From positions 1 to 64,000 of the forward strand of contig MU858143.1 in NCBI GenBank assembly GCA_033297075.1: DNA of 64,000 nt. The letters run 5' to 3'. Below are positions 1 through 10,072 of this stretch, piece after piece. The position numbers were made by a program, and so were the translations under genes. Under the pieces are notes generated by a model that saw nothing but the letters and a program-made list of their open reading frames with translations, was not told the DNA's origin and did no database searches. Each line of letters starts with the position of its first letter. The first letter of the stretch is position 1. The stretch comes from Rhypophila decipiens (taxonomy: Eukaryota > Ascomycota > Sordariomycetes > Sordariales > Naviculisporaceae).

Positions 1-1843
1 AAATTCTAAGCTGCAAGCCAGCCTTAGAATTGTGTGTTATATAGTGGTTTCAATAGGGCACTATCGCTTGTGTTATCACGGCTCGCCGTGACACCACCCT
101 ATACACCCTCATACGTACTATACATACCATTACTAGCTTGGAAGCTTCCAATCTAGTATAGTTGCTCTTTTGGGCAATGTTACGTAGTGGTGTGGTATGT
201 CATGATCGTTACAACAGCCAACATTTTCGAACAAAAAAAACGGCTGAATAGATAAACTTCTACGATATTGTCCATTTTTTCGCTTTTAAAAGCGTTGCTG
301 GGGAGTTTTTTACGTTGATAATCTAACAAACCTTGAGGGGTTGCATTGTACCAGGTATCTAAGGAGTAGGACCTCTAGACTCAGAGAGCGCGTTCATCCA
401 ACTATCCTAGGTACATGTACATCGCACACTCCGATAGACAGCGACCGAGAGTTGAAGTAGGTAGTTGGGTAACGTGGGTTTTGTTTTCGAACGGGATTGG
501 ATTCGGGTCCCAGCGCGGATGCTTCCCAATAAGACACAGAGGCGGACATCTTGTGTAACTCAGTCTGACGACGAATTGCTTGCCTTCTTCGTTGAGGGAA
601 AACCTGGCGGGAATCTACCTTGAGGCACGAGATTGGTTAAGGCAAAGGGGGGGCGGCATAGCACTATAACATCGCTGCCATTAGCAGCCCATTAACATCA
701 GATTCTTGCAGATCGCGTCCTAGAGAGCATACGGCCGGTAACGTGGTGTGCTTCCATGAGTTCGTCGATGGCAGCAAGTGGGACGGGGACGGGGATGGGC
801 ACGAAGCAAGAGAAGGCGGCCTGGGTTCGATGTCAACCCACAGCGGGAGCATTGGAGCAAATCATCCAGGTTGCATTGGACTTGAGAGAGCAAATACACG
901 GAGATTCAGATGACAGGCTTGACAGCATGCAACTGTAGTACGGGTTAGTGTACAATACACTACAAACTAGGTAGATACGGTACTCGTGCCACGCACCCAG
1001 CTCCGCTGCGTGTACACTACCTGGGCCTTGGGATCAACATGCTCTCATCTTCCCCTGAAAGCTTCTGGTAACCATTGAGGGCCTCAATATGGCACATCGC
1101 TCATGCATATCCCCTTGACAGGAGTGAGGAGGGACGTGGACCGGTACCTTAGGTACGTAACAGTTCGATTGAATCCACGACCAAGATTGGCACACTCGAC
1201 GTAACATAACCAACCATCGAACAACATGGCATCGGTACACCCGTAAAATTAGGATAGCATCGGGAAGGCACCAAGTAAAATCAAGAGCTCTGCCGATCTG
1301 CACAAGATGTTGCAATCTTGGGTACATGATGCAGGTTTGTGTACCAGAAACCCCAAGATTTCATAACATATAGTACCCTCAGTGGCTTCACGGCCGCAAG
1401 AGGCTATGAGCTCGTGTCGGCGTCGAAAGGTGGGTTGCGACAACAAAGGACATAGCGGCACATGAGAGGAGGCTGAAGCCAGCGCAGGTACGGAGTACGC
1501 AGAGGTGCAGTACATGTGGTACAGTACAGTATGTACCTCGTATTCTTCCAAAAGCTAGGCCCGCTGAGGGGCTGAAGGGCCCTGGTTGGTGCTGCGTTCG
1601 CGCGGGGCTGTGGCGGCGGGGTTTTTTTTTGGAGGAAGTGAGCGGGGCAATCCCGCCCCGCTAGCTGACTGCTGACATCCATGCCCCACTAAAATTATTT
1701 TTCCCCCTTGCAAGCTCTGCGGCATCCATGAAGATTTGTTTGGCGGCTCAATTCGGAGTGAAGATACCCCAACAACCACACCAATCCGGAGTACAGCATC
1801 GCGCAACTCAGGCCGCCAGCACCCTTTCAGCCCGTTCTGCGCC
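1..1843. other. Gene-free left edge
   Basis: No reading frame here has a recognisable domain or plausible exon structure. A TACGGAGTA motif lies at 1489-1497. The last 250 bases should carry the promoter and 5' leader of RRP8, with a T-rich run near 1621. Nothing else is recognisable. Confidence 0.6.
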
Positions 1844-3436
1844 ATGTTTCCCGTCAAAGGCTGGAGCGTTTCAGCCGACAAGTTGAAGGTGGAGACAGAG
1901 GCCGCTGCACCAGCTGCTTCCACACCCTCCCAGAGCAAGAATCAGGGCCGGAAGAGGAAAAGACCAAGCCATGCTCAACAGACCGTGACCGAGGCGAACC
2001 TTGCCGATCTTTGGGAGAAGGTGATCGAACACAAGGAGCCCGATGCCGGGAAGCCCGATGGCAAGAAGAAGAAGCTCCAAAAAGGGAACAACAAGAGCGA
2101 CGGAGGTCCTACAGACGGAACAGCAACCCATCAAGATGGCGGCGACGACGATGATGAGTGGGGCGGCATAGAGGAGGACAATGATGGCGTCTCCGCCGAG
2201 GGAACTTCAAAACCAGAGAAGGAGAAGCGAGAACGTAAAAAGAAGAAGAAGCAAAAGTTGAACCCCGAAGAAACTCAACAAACCCCTGAGCAAATCGCTG
2301 CGGCCAAAAAGACGCAAGAAAATGCCAAAAGGCTCGCCGACAAAATCAAGCAGCAAGGACCACCGCCCTTAGCCCGGGCCGCCAAGTTGACCCCCCTCCA
2401 AGCCGCCATGCGGGAGAAGCTGGTCTCGGCCCGCTTCCGGCACCTGAACGAGACTCTGTACACCCGGCCCTCCGCCGAGGCCTTCCACCTCTTCCAGGAC
2501 TCGCCCGAGATGTTCACCGAGTACCACGAAGGGTTCCGGCGCCAGGTCGATGTCTGGCCCGAGAACCCCGTACAGAACTACATCAAGGAAATCCAGACCC
2601 GCGGGGCAATCAAAAACCCGCCCCGAAACCGCCATGACTTCTCCAACCCCATCGAAGCCAACCTCCTCCCACTTCCCCGCAAGAACGGATGCTGCTACAT
2701 AGCCGACCTGGGATGCGGCGACGCAGCGCTAGCCAGCGCCCTCGAGCCCCTAAAACAAAAACTCCACCTCAACATCCGCAGCTATGACCTCCAGACAGGC
2801 GGCAATCCCTTGATCACAAAGGCCGACATCGCCAACCTGCCCCTACCCGGAGGCAGCGTCGACGTGGTGATATTCTGCCTCGCCCTGATGGGCACCAACT
2901 GGATCGACTTCATCGAGGAAGCCTACCGCATCCTGCGCTGGAAGGGCGAGCTCTGGATAGCAGAGATCAAGTCCCGCTTCGCCGCGCCCAAGGGCAAGCG
3001 AGCCGTGGTGACCCACAGCGTCGGCAACCGCAAGAAGATCGGCGCGCTCAACAACAAAAAGAAGCTCTCCCCAAAAGAGGCAGCAGAGCTCGAAGAGCGC
3101 GAACAAGCCGAACTGGCGGTTGCCGTGGACGGCGTGGAACTCCGCAGGGCCGAGACGGACATCACGGCCTTTGTTGAGGTCCTCAGGAAGAGAGGCTTCG
3201 CTCTCCACAGGGAGATGGGCGGCGGAGCGGTGGACATGAGAAACAAGATGTTTGTCAATATGCGATTTGTCAAGGCCACGCCGGCTTTCAAGGGAAAGTG
3301 TGTTGTCGAGGGAGGTAAAGAAGATGCTTTGGGCCCGCTGGGTCCTCCCAAGAAGAAAAAGTTTGTTGATGAGGAGGGGGACGATGATGTTGATGAGGCG
3401 GCCGTTCTCAAGCCTTGTGTTTACAAGATACGGTAG
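1844..3436 (+). CDS. RRP8: 25S rRNA adenine-N1 methyltransferase Rrp8
   Basis: Intronless, 530 residues. Rrp8 is the nucleolar SAM-dependent enzyme that makes m1A in helix 25.1 of large-subunit rRNA (established in yeast). The start is set at 1844 because MFPVKGWSVSADKL matches the usual fungal Rrp8 N-terminus; an in-frame ATG at 1736 would add 36 non-conserved residues. The first 180 residues are low-complexity and rich in K and E/D (KRKRP, KKKKLQKG, ERKKKKKQK), as expected for a nucleolar protein. The catalytic Methyltransf_8 domain follows: RHLNETLYT near 200, SAM-binding ADLGCGD at 287-293, and the LMGTNW motif near 348. The C-terminus ends in another lysine cluster followed by an acidic run. 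It is convergent with DDI1. I am sure of the family; the start codon is an inference. Confidence 0.93.
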   Translation: MFPVKGWSVSADKLKVETEAAAPAASTPSQSKNQGRKRKRPSHAQQTVTEANLADLWEKVIEHKEPDAGKPDGKKKKLQKGNNKSDGGPTDGTATHQDGGDDDDEWGGIEEDNDGVSAEGTSKPEKEKRERKKKKKQKLNPEETQQTPEQIAAAKKTQENAKRLADKIKQQGPPPLARAAKLTPLQAAMREKLVSARFRHLNETLYTRPSAEAFHLFQDSPEMFTEYHEGFRRQVDVWPENPVQNYIKEIQTRGAIKNPPRNRHDFSNPIEANLLPLPRKNGCCYIADLGCGDAALASALEPLKQKLHLNIRSYDLQTGGNPLITKADIANLPLPGGSVDVVIFCLALMGTNWIDFIEEAYRILRWKGELWIAEIKSRFAAPKGKRAVVTHSVGNRKKIGALNNKKKLSPKEAAELEEREQAELAVAVDGVELRRAETDITAFVEVLRKRGFALHREMGGGAVDMRNKMFVNMRFVKATPAFKGKCVVEGGKEDALGPLGPPKKKKFVDEEGDDDVDEAAVLKPCVYKIR

Positions 3437-4018
3437 ACCAGCCCGGAAGCCTCATGGCAATCTTTAATGTAAATACTGCCCGGGTATAAATGGGACACCG
3501 TTTGTTCGCATCTTTGTCAAGTCGGAAGCGTAGCATCATCATTCGACTCGTTTTAGCATCATTGTATTTTATATCTGGGTTAGGACACATTATAGACACC
3601 CGGGAGGTAGGCGGGCAAGGCGGGTAACGGCAAATATGATATAGGCATGTATGCCTTAGTATCATATCTAGGCCCGTCACTATTCCACAATATATAGAGG
3701 AATACGTCCATCCTTCTATAAATCCGTTATCGAGTCCATCCTATACCTATATTCCAGCTCTTTAAAGGGTAAAACAAAATAATTACCATGTGGCTTAGGC
3801 AACAATTATTATTCCCAAGCACTCCGTTCGACGCCTGTCTTTCTAACTATCTAGAGAACAAGCAAACAAGGAACAACCGTGCGCATAGAGCAGAGACAGA
3901 AACGCAACCATATACGCCGCGCTAACGATAGGCTTCATCATGAGTACTATCGCGTGAATATTAGGACCGGGGTATGATCGGCTGAAGTCGAATATTCGCC
4001 CTCGAGTCCGTGCGGGGC
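3437..4018. other. Convergent 3' spacer RRP8/DDI1
   Basis: AT-richer spacer holding the 3' ends of two convergent genes. It contains an imperfect hairpin at 3634-3667. No gene is seen. Confidence 0.6.
3634..3667. repeat. Near-palindromic hairpin
   Basis: The left arm at 3634-3648 (ending in aggcat) pairs with the right arm at 3651-3667 (beginning atgcct), with a 2-nt spacer and a small bulge. It lies midway between convergent RRP8 and DDI1. It may act in 3'-end formation of either gene or be a cruciform remnant; the role is unknown. Confidence 0.5.
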
Positions 4019-5461
4019 CTAGTCGTTGAAGATCAAGCTGGCTGCATACTCGACATTCCCTCCCGTCGCCTCCAGGGCCCTGATTGCCTTCTCCTCCGAA
4101 GCCCCGATAGCCATTAGCTGCTCAATATGTTCCCGGGGGAATCCCGGAGTCGGGGGCGCCTGTGGTGCCTGTGGCGCCTGCGAAGGTCCAGCGGCGGCAG
4201 GATTTGGACCGCTTTCGCCGGGACCCGATGGTGCGGATACCGCTCCGGACCGTTGCCCGATAGTGGTTCCGGCGGGGCCAGGAACTGTTGGCTCCTTAAG
4301 GTACGCTTGCTCCGACTCCTTGGGTATGTCAGCTTCACCCAGGAAGGGGATCTCGGTACCCTGGATGATGAGCTTGTCTTTGGCCAGATCGATACAAGCC
4401 TGATGCCTCTTTAGCATGTCCAGGCCGAGCAGCAGCTCAACCTGCTTGCCCTCCATGACCGTGAAGCTGCAAGGCAGAAACAGGCTGCCAATCTTAACCT
4501 GGGCCGAGTGCACGCGGCCAATGATGTTGGCGGTTCCAACACCTCTCGCCACGCCGGAAAAGCGTCTGTCGACCAAGCGCATGATTCCGCATGCCTCGGC
4601 GCATGCGGGGCTCATGATGGTTGCCTGAGCCCCTGAGTCGACCAGCGCCTTGAATTTGTGTCCATTCACTTCGAGATCGATATAAAGCATGTGCACGGAT
4701 CCGAAAACTGGAGCCATGGTCAGTATTTTGTCTGCTAATCAGAAAACGAGCAACGTTCGAGCAAGTGATACCTTCGGGATTATGTTCCATGGCATTTTGA
4801 AGGTTTTCCATCACCCGCTCCTGACGAATCATCTCAGCAATCTTTTGCTGATTCTCCACGTTGAAAGGGTCCGAATTCAGCTCCTGAATCTGACGGTAAC
4901 GCTCCGCCCGTGCTCTCGACTCCCTCTCGACTTCTTGGGTATAAACTTGGGCGAACCTCGCCGGGTCATCGAGAGCCGCTGCCATCTCGGGTTGTGTCCT
5001 GGCTAGTTCGTTTCTCATACCCGGGTTCCCGAGAATCTGTAACCGAACCATCTCGGGGTCTTGCGGGGCCTGCTGGCTGCTCGATCTAGGCGCCCGTGGC
5101 TGCCTAGCAGCGGGACCGGCTACGGTGGTGCTCCCCCGCATGTCACGGATGTGGAGGGCGAGCATTTCGCCATCTCCGATCTGAAGGTCGGCAAGAGTCT
5201 TGGAATTTTCGCCGATGAGGTGGCCGTTGTGGTACAGGTGCTGGGCGCTCGAGTGATGGCCGGTCTCTGCCTGGATTGAGTCCCGGAGGGTTTCGATTGT
5301 CATGTCCGGGTAGACATCGAGGGTCAACAGGTCCTGGTCGTCGCCCTGCGCTTCCGAGTTGGTGATGGTCAAGGTGATACGCCTGCGAGTGCTCCGCACG
5401 TTAGTAACACTAACGGAACCATCGAGAGGTCAAACTGTTCGGGTGGAGTGGCAACGCACAT
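4019..5461 (-). CDS. DDI1: Ddi1 ubiquitin-shuttle aspartic protease
   Basis: Three exons: 5460-5461, 4772-5382 and 4019-4707, giving 433 residues. Ddi1 carries ubiquitinated proteins to the proteasome and has a retroviral-like aspartic protease fold. Seen here: a ubiquitin-like domain at about 1-75 (RITLTIT start), a helical middle rich in R/E/Q, a protease domain with active-site DSGAQ (Asp228), and a C-terminal UBA domain in about the last 39 residues. Intron 2 (4708-4771, 64 nt) has an ACTGAC branch site and joins PE to VFGSVHMLY. Upstream of the UBL the frame reaches a TGA without any ATG. Removing a 77-nt intron (5383-5459, GTGCGT donor, ACTAAC branch, CAG acceptor) joins AT to G and creates the start MRITL, so the start codon appears split between exons. 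The domains are certain; the split start is inferred. Confidence 0.9.
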
Positions 5462-6039
5462 CTTGGAGGGTTATTCGTATTCGTATTTGCTATGCGTTTG
5501 AAGAGATCCTCGGAGGTTCACAGGCCAAAGCAGGGCGCCCTAGGTAAGAGATGCGACAGCTCGGATTGATGGACTTTGTTTTGGGAAGAAATGGATGGCT
5601 TCTCGAAGATGGATGAGGGGCACCAGGATGGCCGTGGGGAGCCGTTTAAGTACGGAGTACCAGCGCAGCGGATGCTTGTGACGGTGTAACCCCACTTAAC
5701 CTTCGTTGCGATCCGTCTCCGTACCGCACTACGTACATATGTACTGGGTCTTAGACCGAAGCTGACCCGCCTGAGCGAGCCGGGTTCTGGGGAAGTGAGG
5801 GAGGGGCATACAAGGGTGTGTACATTACCTAACCGTTGTCGTTCTCCATCTTAGAATAAATCGACCTCAGTTCGACAAGACTACATGAAGAGGTGGGAGA
5901 TCAATGGCTAACTCCCACAGTCGTCGCCCAATTTCCTTATATCCGGACGATATATATCGATATTCAAACAAACATCTGTGTCAATCCCAGTGACGGATCT
6001 ACAATCTTCAAACTTCCGAGAGATCAGTGCAACGGGTAG

Positions 6040-6111
6040 CCCGGTATGTCGCCCTCCTCAACAGCATCACCATGAACAATGCCCATTGAAGGGCAGTCGA
6101 GGAGAATATGG
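6040..6111 (+). repeat. Introner-like repeat, copy 1
   Basis: 72 bp that match 10799-10870 at 67 of 72 positions without gaps. Three of the five differences are C/T transitions. The matching block starts with cccGGTATGT, that is, at the splice donor of NOG1 intron 2 in the other copy. This copy lies in DNA with no recognised gene, about 650 bp before the acetyltransferase start. It may be a 5'-leader intron or a non-genic insertion. Confidence 0.75.
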
Positions 6112-6351
6112 GATATGAATAGAAGTCCAAGCTCACGGCCGAATGTCTGTTCTTCACCCCAAACCGGCATATCTGCTCATCTAATATGCCCTGTCGTCTG
6201 TCACCAAGTGGTTGGCTCATCCAACACAACTACCTGGTGTCTAGAGTGTTTTAGGACATGCACACTCCTGCGGGGAGTTCTCAATTCAGCAGTTTGCTTT
6301 GCTCAGCACCAAGCACGCTCACATTAGTTCTAGTCGGCCTGTCACCACGTG

Positions 6352-6367
6352 CCCCCCCCCCCCCCCC
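6352..6367. repeat. 16-bp C homopolymer
   Basis: Sixteen uninterrupted cytosines in intergenic DNA. The length may be subject to sequencing error. Confidence 0.9.
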
Positions 6368-6590
6368 TCGGTCCAGCAGTGACATCAAACTGGTGGACTA
6401 CGCCGTATTTCACTCTCTCCTCAGCCAGGGGGATTCCCTTCTTGCCCCAAGTCTAGTCGAGGATGTTGCGCAACTCTAAATCTGATCCCTCTACCACGTT
6501 CTCATCTGCTCCTGGTCTACGGTCATACGACAGTATACTAACCTGCTCATAAGTCCTGCTGAATGCTCGGTTTCTTTCACAACTCACCGT

Positions 6591-6626
6591 CGTCATTATC
6601 ATCGTCATTATCATCGTCATTATCAT
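6591..6626. repeat. 12-bp tandem repeat x3
   Basis: Three perfect head-to-tail copies of CGTCATTATCAT, about 135 bp before the acetyltransferase start codon, probably in its leader or promoter. Confidence 0.9.
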
Positions 6627-6759
6627 CTGCCCCCTCCTCCACACATTGAATCAAAAAGTTGGTGCGGCTTATTCAGGGTGTCCTGTCTTGGCCACTTGAT
6701 CACGAAGAACCTTACTCAAGAAACCACGCACAAAAGAACTCTGTAGCTGGGAACCAGAC

Positions 6760-7778
6760 ATGGCATCCCTTCCAGATGGCGGCGGTGCGCCGCAAGAAAA
6801 GGCCACTCCTCAGACTCCCCGAGCAAACGAACAGGCTGTGGACGAATCCGATGACGCAGATGGCGAGTTTGTTACTCTCCAAAAGACCATAAGCCAGAAA
6901 AGAAGGGCAGCAAAGGATAGTCCAGAGTCAAGGCTGCACAAGGCCTTCCCGTTTCCTTACTTGCCCAACATCAGACCGTTGACTATCTCGGACTATAAAT
7001 CGTGCGTCGAGTTGGAGAATGCAGCCTTCCCGAATCCCGAGCATCGAGCATCTCCGGAGAAGGTATGGCATCCCCGAATACTGTTCACCTCTGTTCCCAT
7101 GTTGCGTCCTCACTAAATGACCTTGCAGTTCGAGTACCGCCTGACCACCTGCCCCGAACTGAGTCTCGGCCTCTTTTGTACCGTGGTCCCCGACCAAGTC
7201 AGAGGATGGGAGATTGAAACGCTGGCCTGCGCCAAACCCGTTGAGACCGATCGTGCCGACAAGGCTGTCAGCGTCCTCCTGGCGCACATCATCTCCACGA
7301 AATGCTGTGGTGAAGTCATCGCCGACAGCGATATGGACTACCCCAGGGACTGGCGCAAACTGGGTGGCAAATGCACCAATGCTGGTCATCAAGAAAGCGG
7401 TAGGACCGTTGCGTTACATTCCCTAGCAGTCTCCCCAAAGCTCCAGGGATGTGGGCTTGGGATCACCATCGTCAAGGCCTACCTCCAGCAGATGAACAAT
7501 TCTGGCCTAGCCGACCGTGTGTCTCTGATATGCCAAGAGGTACCTTCTCACCCTCCCTACTGCTGCGCTTCGTTCCGCTCACCTGCTTGTGTAGTACTTG
7601 GTTTCATACTATGAACGTTTCGGATTTACCCATGTGGGAAAGAGCAATGCCCAATTTGGCGGAGGTGGATGGCACGATATGGTAAGCTTTTCTCGCCCTG
7701 TTTTCTCACCAGACTTCGGTACTTAGTGTGATATTTTAGACATTCGCGCTATCCGGCCCACCAAAAACGCCCTTCTAA
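6760..7778 (+). CDS. GNAT-family N-acetyltransferase (AANAT/Paa1-like)
   Basis: Proposed exons are 6760-7062, 7129-7539, 7595-7681 and 7740-7778, about 279 residues. The protein looks like the fungal arylalkylamine/polyamine N-acetyltransferase group (yeast Paa1), which moves acetyl from acetyl-CoA to amines. Seen: a polar N-terminus; IRPLTISDY near residue 75; a large insertion (TDRADKAVS onward) usual in fungal members; LHSLAVSPKLQGCGLG, which is the acetyl-CoA-binding Q-x-x-G-x-G motif; and YYERFGF followed by a glycine-rich FGGGGWHDM in exon 3. Introns 1 (66 nt) and 2 (55 nt) are clear and in phase 0. The last intron and the final 12 residues (after GTAAGC at 7682) are weak; another acceptor at about 7712 would give a different short tail. 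The substrate is not shown by the sequence. Confidence 0.82.
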
Positions 7779-8225
7779 AACCAGCTTCCGGGTGATGACG
7801 GGGGGGAACAATGTTGGACTAAATCCCCAAATTGGCTCCAGCGCATGTCTCTGCTGGGCGTTCAATATTATGTACGATGGAGATTTCAGAAACCGACGAC
7901 ACAGCGTGACTTTCCGACTTGCATGTTATACGGAGGAGGGCTGCAAACTAGCATATTATACTCACCCTGACCATATCCGCGACAAATATATGGCACCACG
8001 CATCTCCTGCCGCGGTTATGGCCGCCCATCAAGGCACCTCCGGCAGGGGAAGAGATGATATGGGGGGTTCTACCATACTTCTAGCCTAGGCTCTGGAAGG
8101 GTCCGGGCACATCTACTATAGCGCCAAAATCTACTATGAGGATCCTGAAGTCGGGACTTGCCCTTTGGCTCTCACTTCGTTGGTTCTCATTTCTTTCCCT
8201 TTTTACGTTCCGTCTAGTATATTTC
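7779..8225. other. Convergent 3' spacer acetyltransferase/URA5
   Basis: Spacer of about 450 bp between two convergent genes. No supported gene or RNA. Confidence 0.6.
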
Positions 8226-8936
8226 TCAATCGCTGGCCTTGTACTTGGCACGGTATGCCTCCGTCCTTTTCACATCCTCCTCCGAGACAAGCCCCTTGAC
8301 TCCATTGAGAATATCATCCAGCGTCAAGATGGCAATGATGGGGATGCCGTACTCCTTCTTCAGCTCGCCGATGGCGCTCGGCATGGGCTTGCTATCATCG
8401 CCATCTGGGCTGGGCAGCTTCTCCTGCCTGTCGAGGGCGACCACGATGCCCGCCACCTCGCCGCCTTCCTTGCGGATCTTGTCGATCGCCTCGCGCTTGG
8501 CCGTCCCCGCGCTGACCACGTCGTCGACGACGAGGACTCTTTTGCCTTTGAGCGGGGCGCCCACGATGTTACCGCCTTCTCCATGGTCTTTGGCCTCTTT
8601 CCTGTCAAAAGAATAGCAGATCTTGGAGAAATTGGCCGGGTCGAGCTGCGCAAGCTTGTCGGTCGTTGCCGTGGCGAGCGGGATTCCTTTGTAGGCGGGG
8701 CCAAAGACTATGTCAAAGTTGAGGACCCCGTTGTTGTGTGCTTCGATGATGGTGCTTGCGTAGGCTGTCGACAGGGCGCGCAAGAGGTCCGCCCGGTAGA
8801 AGTCCCCTGCATTGAAGAAGTAAGGTGATACGCGCTTGGATTTCAGCTCGAAGCTGCCAAACTTGAGGATCTTGCCGTCGATGGCGGCTTTGAGGAAGTC
8901 GGCCTTGTAAGGCGGGAGATGCTCGGAGGTGCTCAT
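8226..8936 (-). CDS. URA5: Orotate phosphoribosyltransferase
   Basis: Single exon, 236 residues, the normal length. The enzyme joins orotate to PRPP to form orotidine-5'-phosphate, step five of de novo UMP synthesis, in the cytosol. Seen: [15 protein letters not shown] and SPYFFNAG near the N-terminus (orotate side); [11 protein letters not shown] (substrate loop); and the PRPP-binding signature [13 protein letters not shown]. The start is at 8936 ([11 protein letters not shown]). The frame is open 159 nt further up to an ATG at 9095, but that extension is not conserved in character. In filamentous fungi the gene is usually separate from OMP decarboxylase, as here. It is divergent from NOG1. 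Confidence 0.96.
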   Translation of the reverse strand: MSTSEHLPPYKADFLKAAIDGKILKFGSFELKSKRVSPYFFNAGDFYRADLLRALSTAYASTIIEAHNNGVLNFDIVFGPAYKGIPLATATTDKLAQLDPANFSKICYSFDRKEAKDHGEGGNIVGAPLKGKRVLVVDDVVSAGTAKREAIDKIRKEGGEVAGIVVALDRQEKLPSPDGDDSKPMPSAIGELKKEYGIPIIAILTLDDILNGVKGLVSEEDVKRTEAYRAKYKASD

Positions 8937-10072
8937 TTCTGGTGGATTCGGTTTGTTGGCCTTTGTGCTTGTCACTTCCCGGTTGGTTAGAGTGAATGTA
9001 AATAAACGCTCTCTTGATGATCGAGTGAAAATGCCTCTGAACGCCCTTGGAGTTGGAGGACAGCTAGACAGGTGGGCTAGAGGGGTAGATCTCATGGTGG
9101 GGTTGAATGCCAGAAATTTTTGGCGGCGTTTGAACCGTGGATTACCGGTTGGCAGGGACTAGCCCGATATAGGGACATGTTCATATGTACACATGTACTC
9201 CGTAACTCGTGAGTACATCATGTTTTTAAATGCGGATTCTCGAAACAGCGGAAGTGCAAGTGCCAAACGGAGTGCACGAATATCCATGACTCTCCCAGGT
9301 TTAGCTGAATACTATACCCCTATAGAAAATGGGTACTTCTTCATGAGATGGCAGCGGGCAAACTGCGGAGTAAGCAGCCGATCTCTAGGGGGCCGTCTTA
9401 TCGATAAGTATGTGACTCAAAATCTTAGGCTCAATGGAGGAGGCTTGTGATCTTCCCTGTATCTTTGAAGGAGCTACAAACCAATTTTATTGCCAACATG
9501 TTCAATGGGTCACAGTATCTGATATCCCACGTCAACAGTTCCTGATCGCAGTCGAAGGGTTCGGGTACTAGATACGTATCCGTATTTGGTCGATTCTCCA
9601 TGCACCTGGACCCCACTGTACACTAGTCTTGGCGCTCGTTCAGCGGGGCGGGGGAAATCAGGGCTCCATGTAGGTATGTTGCGTGCGAGTTCAAGAACCA
9701 CTCTGATGACTCCAGGAACAAGGAACTCAAAATGCTATGTATCACAGTCTATAGTTATACTTTTGAGACTCAAAGGCTTACCTTCTCTGAGGGAAAGTAA
9801 GAGTTAAAGGAAAGAATAAATATCCAATCATGATATACTCCGTACGGATACGGATACAAGCGGGTACAACCCATTGATAAGAACGAAGAGTGGGTCACGG
9901 AAATCCACCTGGTTATCGATAAGATAAGAAATATAGTGGGACATCAAAAATTATTTGCAGATACAGCACAACTTTGGCATCGCCGACCGCCTCCTGACGG
10001 TTCTCGCAACGCCCTCCGACCGACCAGAACAACCACCCTCGCGAATCACTTTTTGTCCTTCGCTCGCCCAAA
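8937..10072. other. Divergent promoter region URA5/NOG1
   Basis: 1.1 kb without a gene. Carries TACTCCGTA motifs at 9196-9204 and 9836-9844, the latter followed directly by two TACGGATA-like units. Promoters of both flanking genes must lie here; no specific factor site is assigned. Confidence 0.6.

Larger units (their letters stand above)
5462..6759. other. Intergenic, upstream of DDI1 and of the acetyltransferase
   Basis: Divergent promoter region of about 1.3 kb. It holds a TACGGAGTA motif (5651-5659), one copy of the introner-like repeat (6040-6111), a 16-C run (6352-6367) and a 12-bp tandem repeat (6591-6626). No gene is supported. Confidence 0.6.

Noticed and set aside
4400..4717. Retroviral-type aspartic protease as a retroelement remnant
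   Set aside because: The protease is flanked in frame by ubiquitin-like and UBA domains, which is the normal layout of Ddi1; no LTR, reverse transcriptase or integrase is near.
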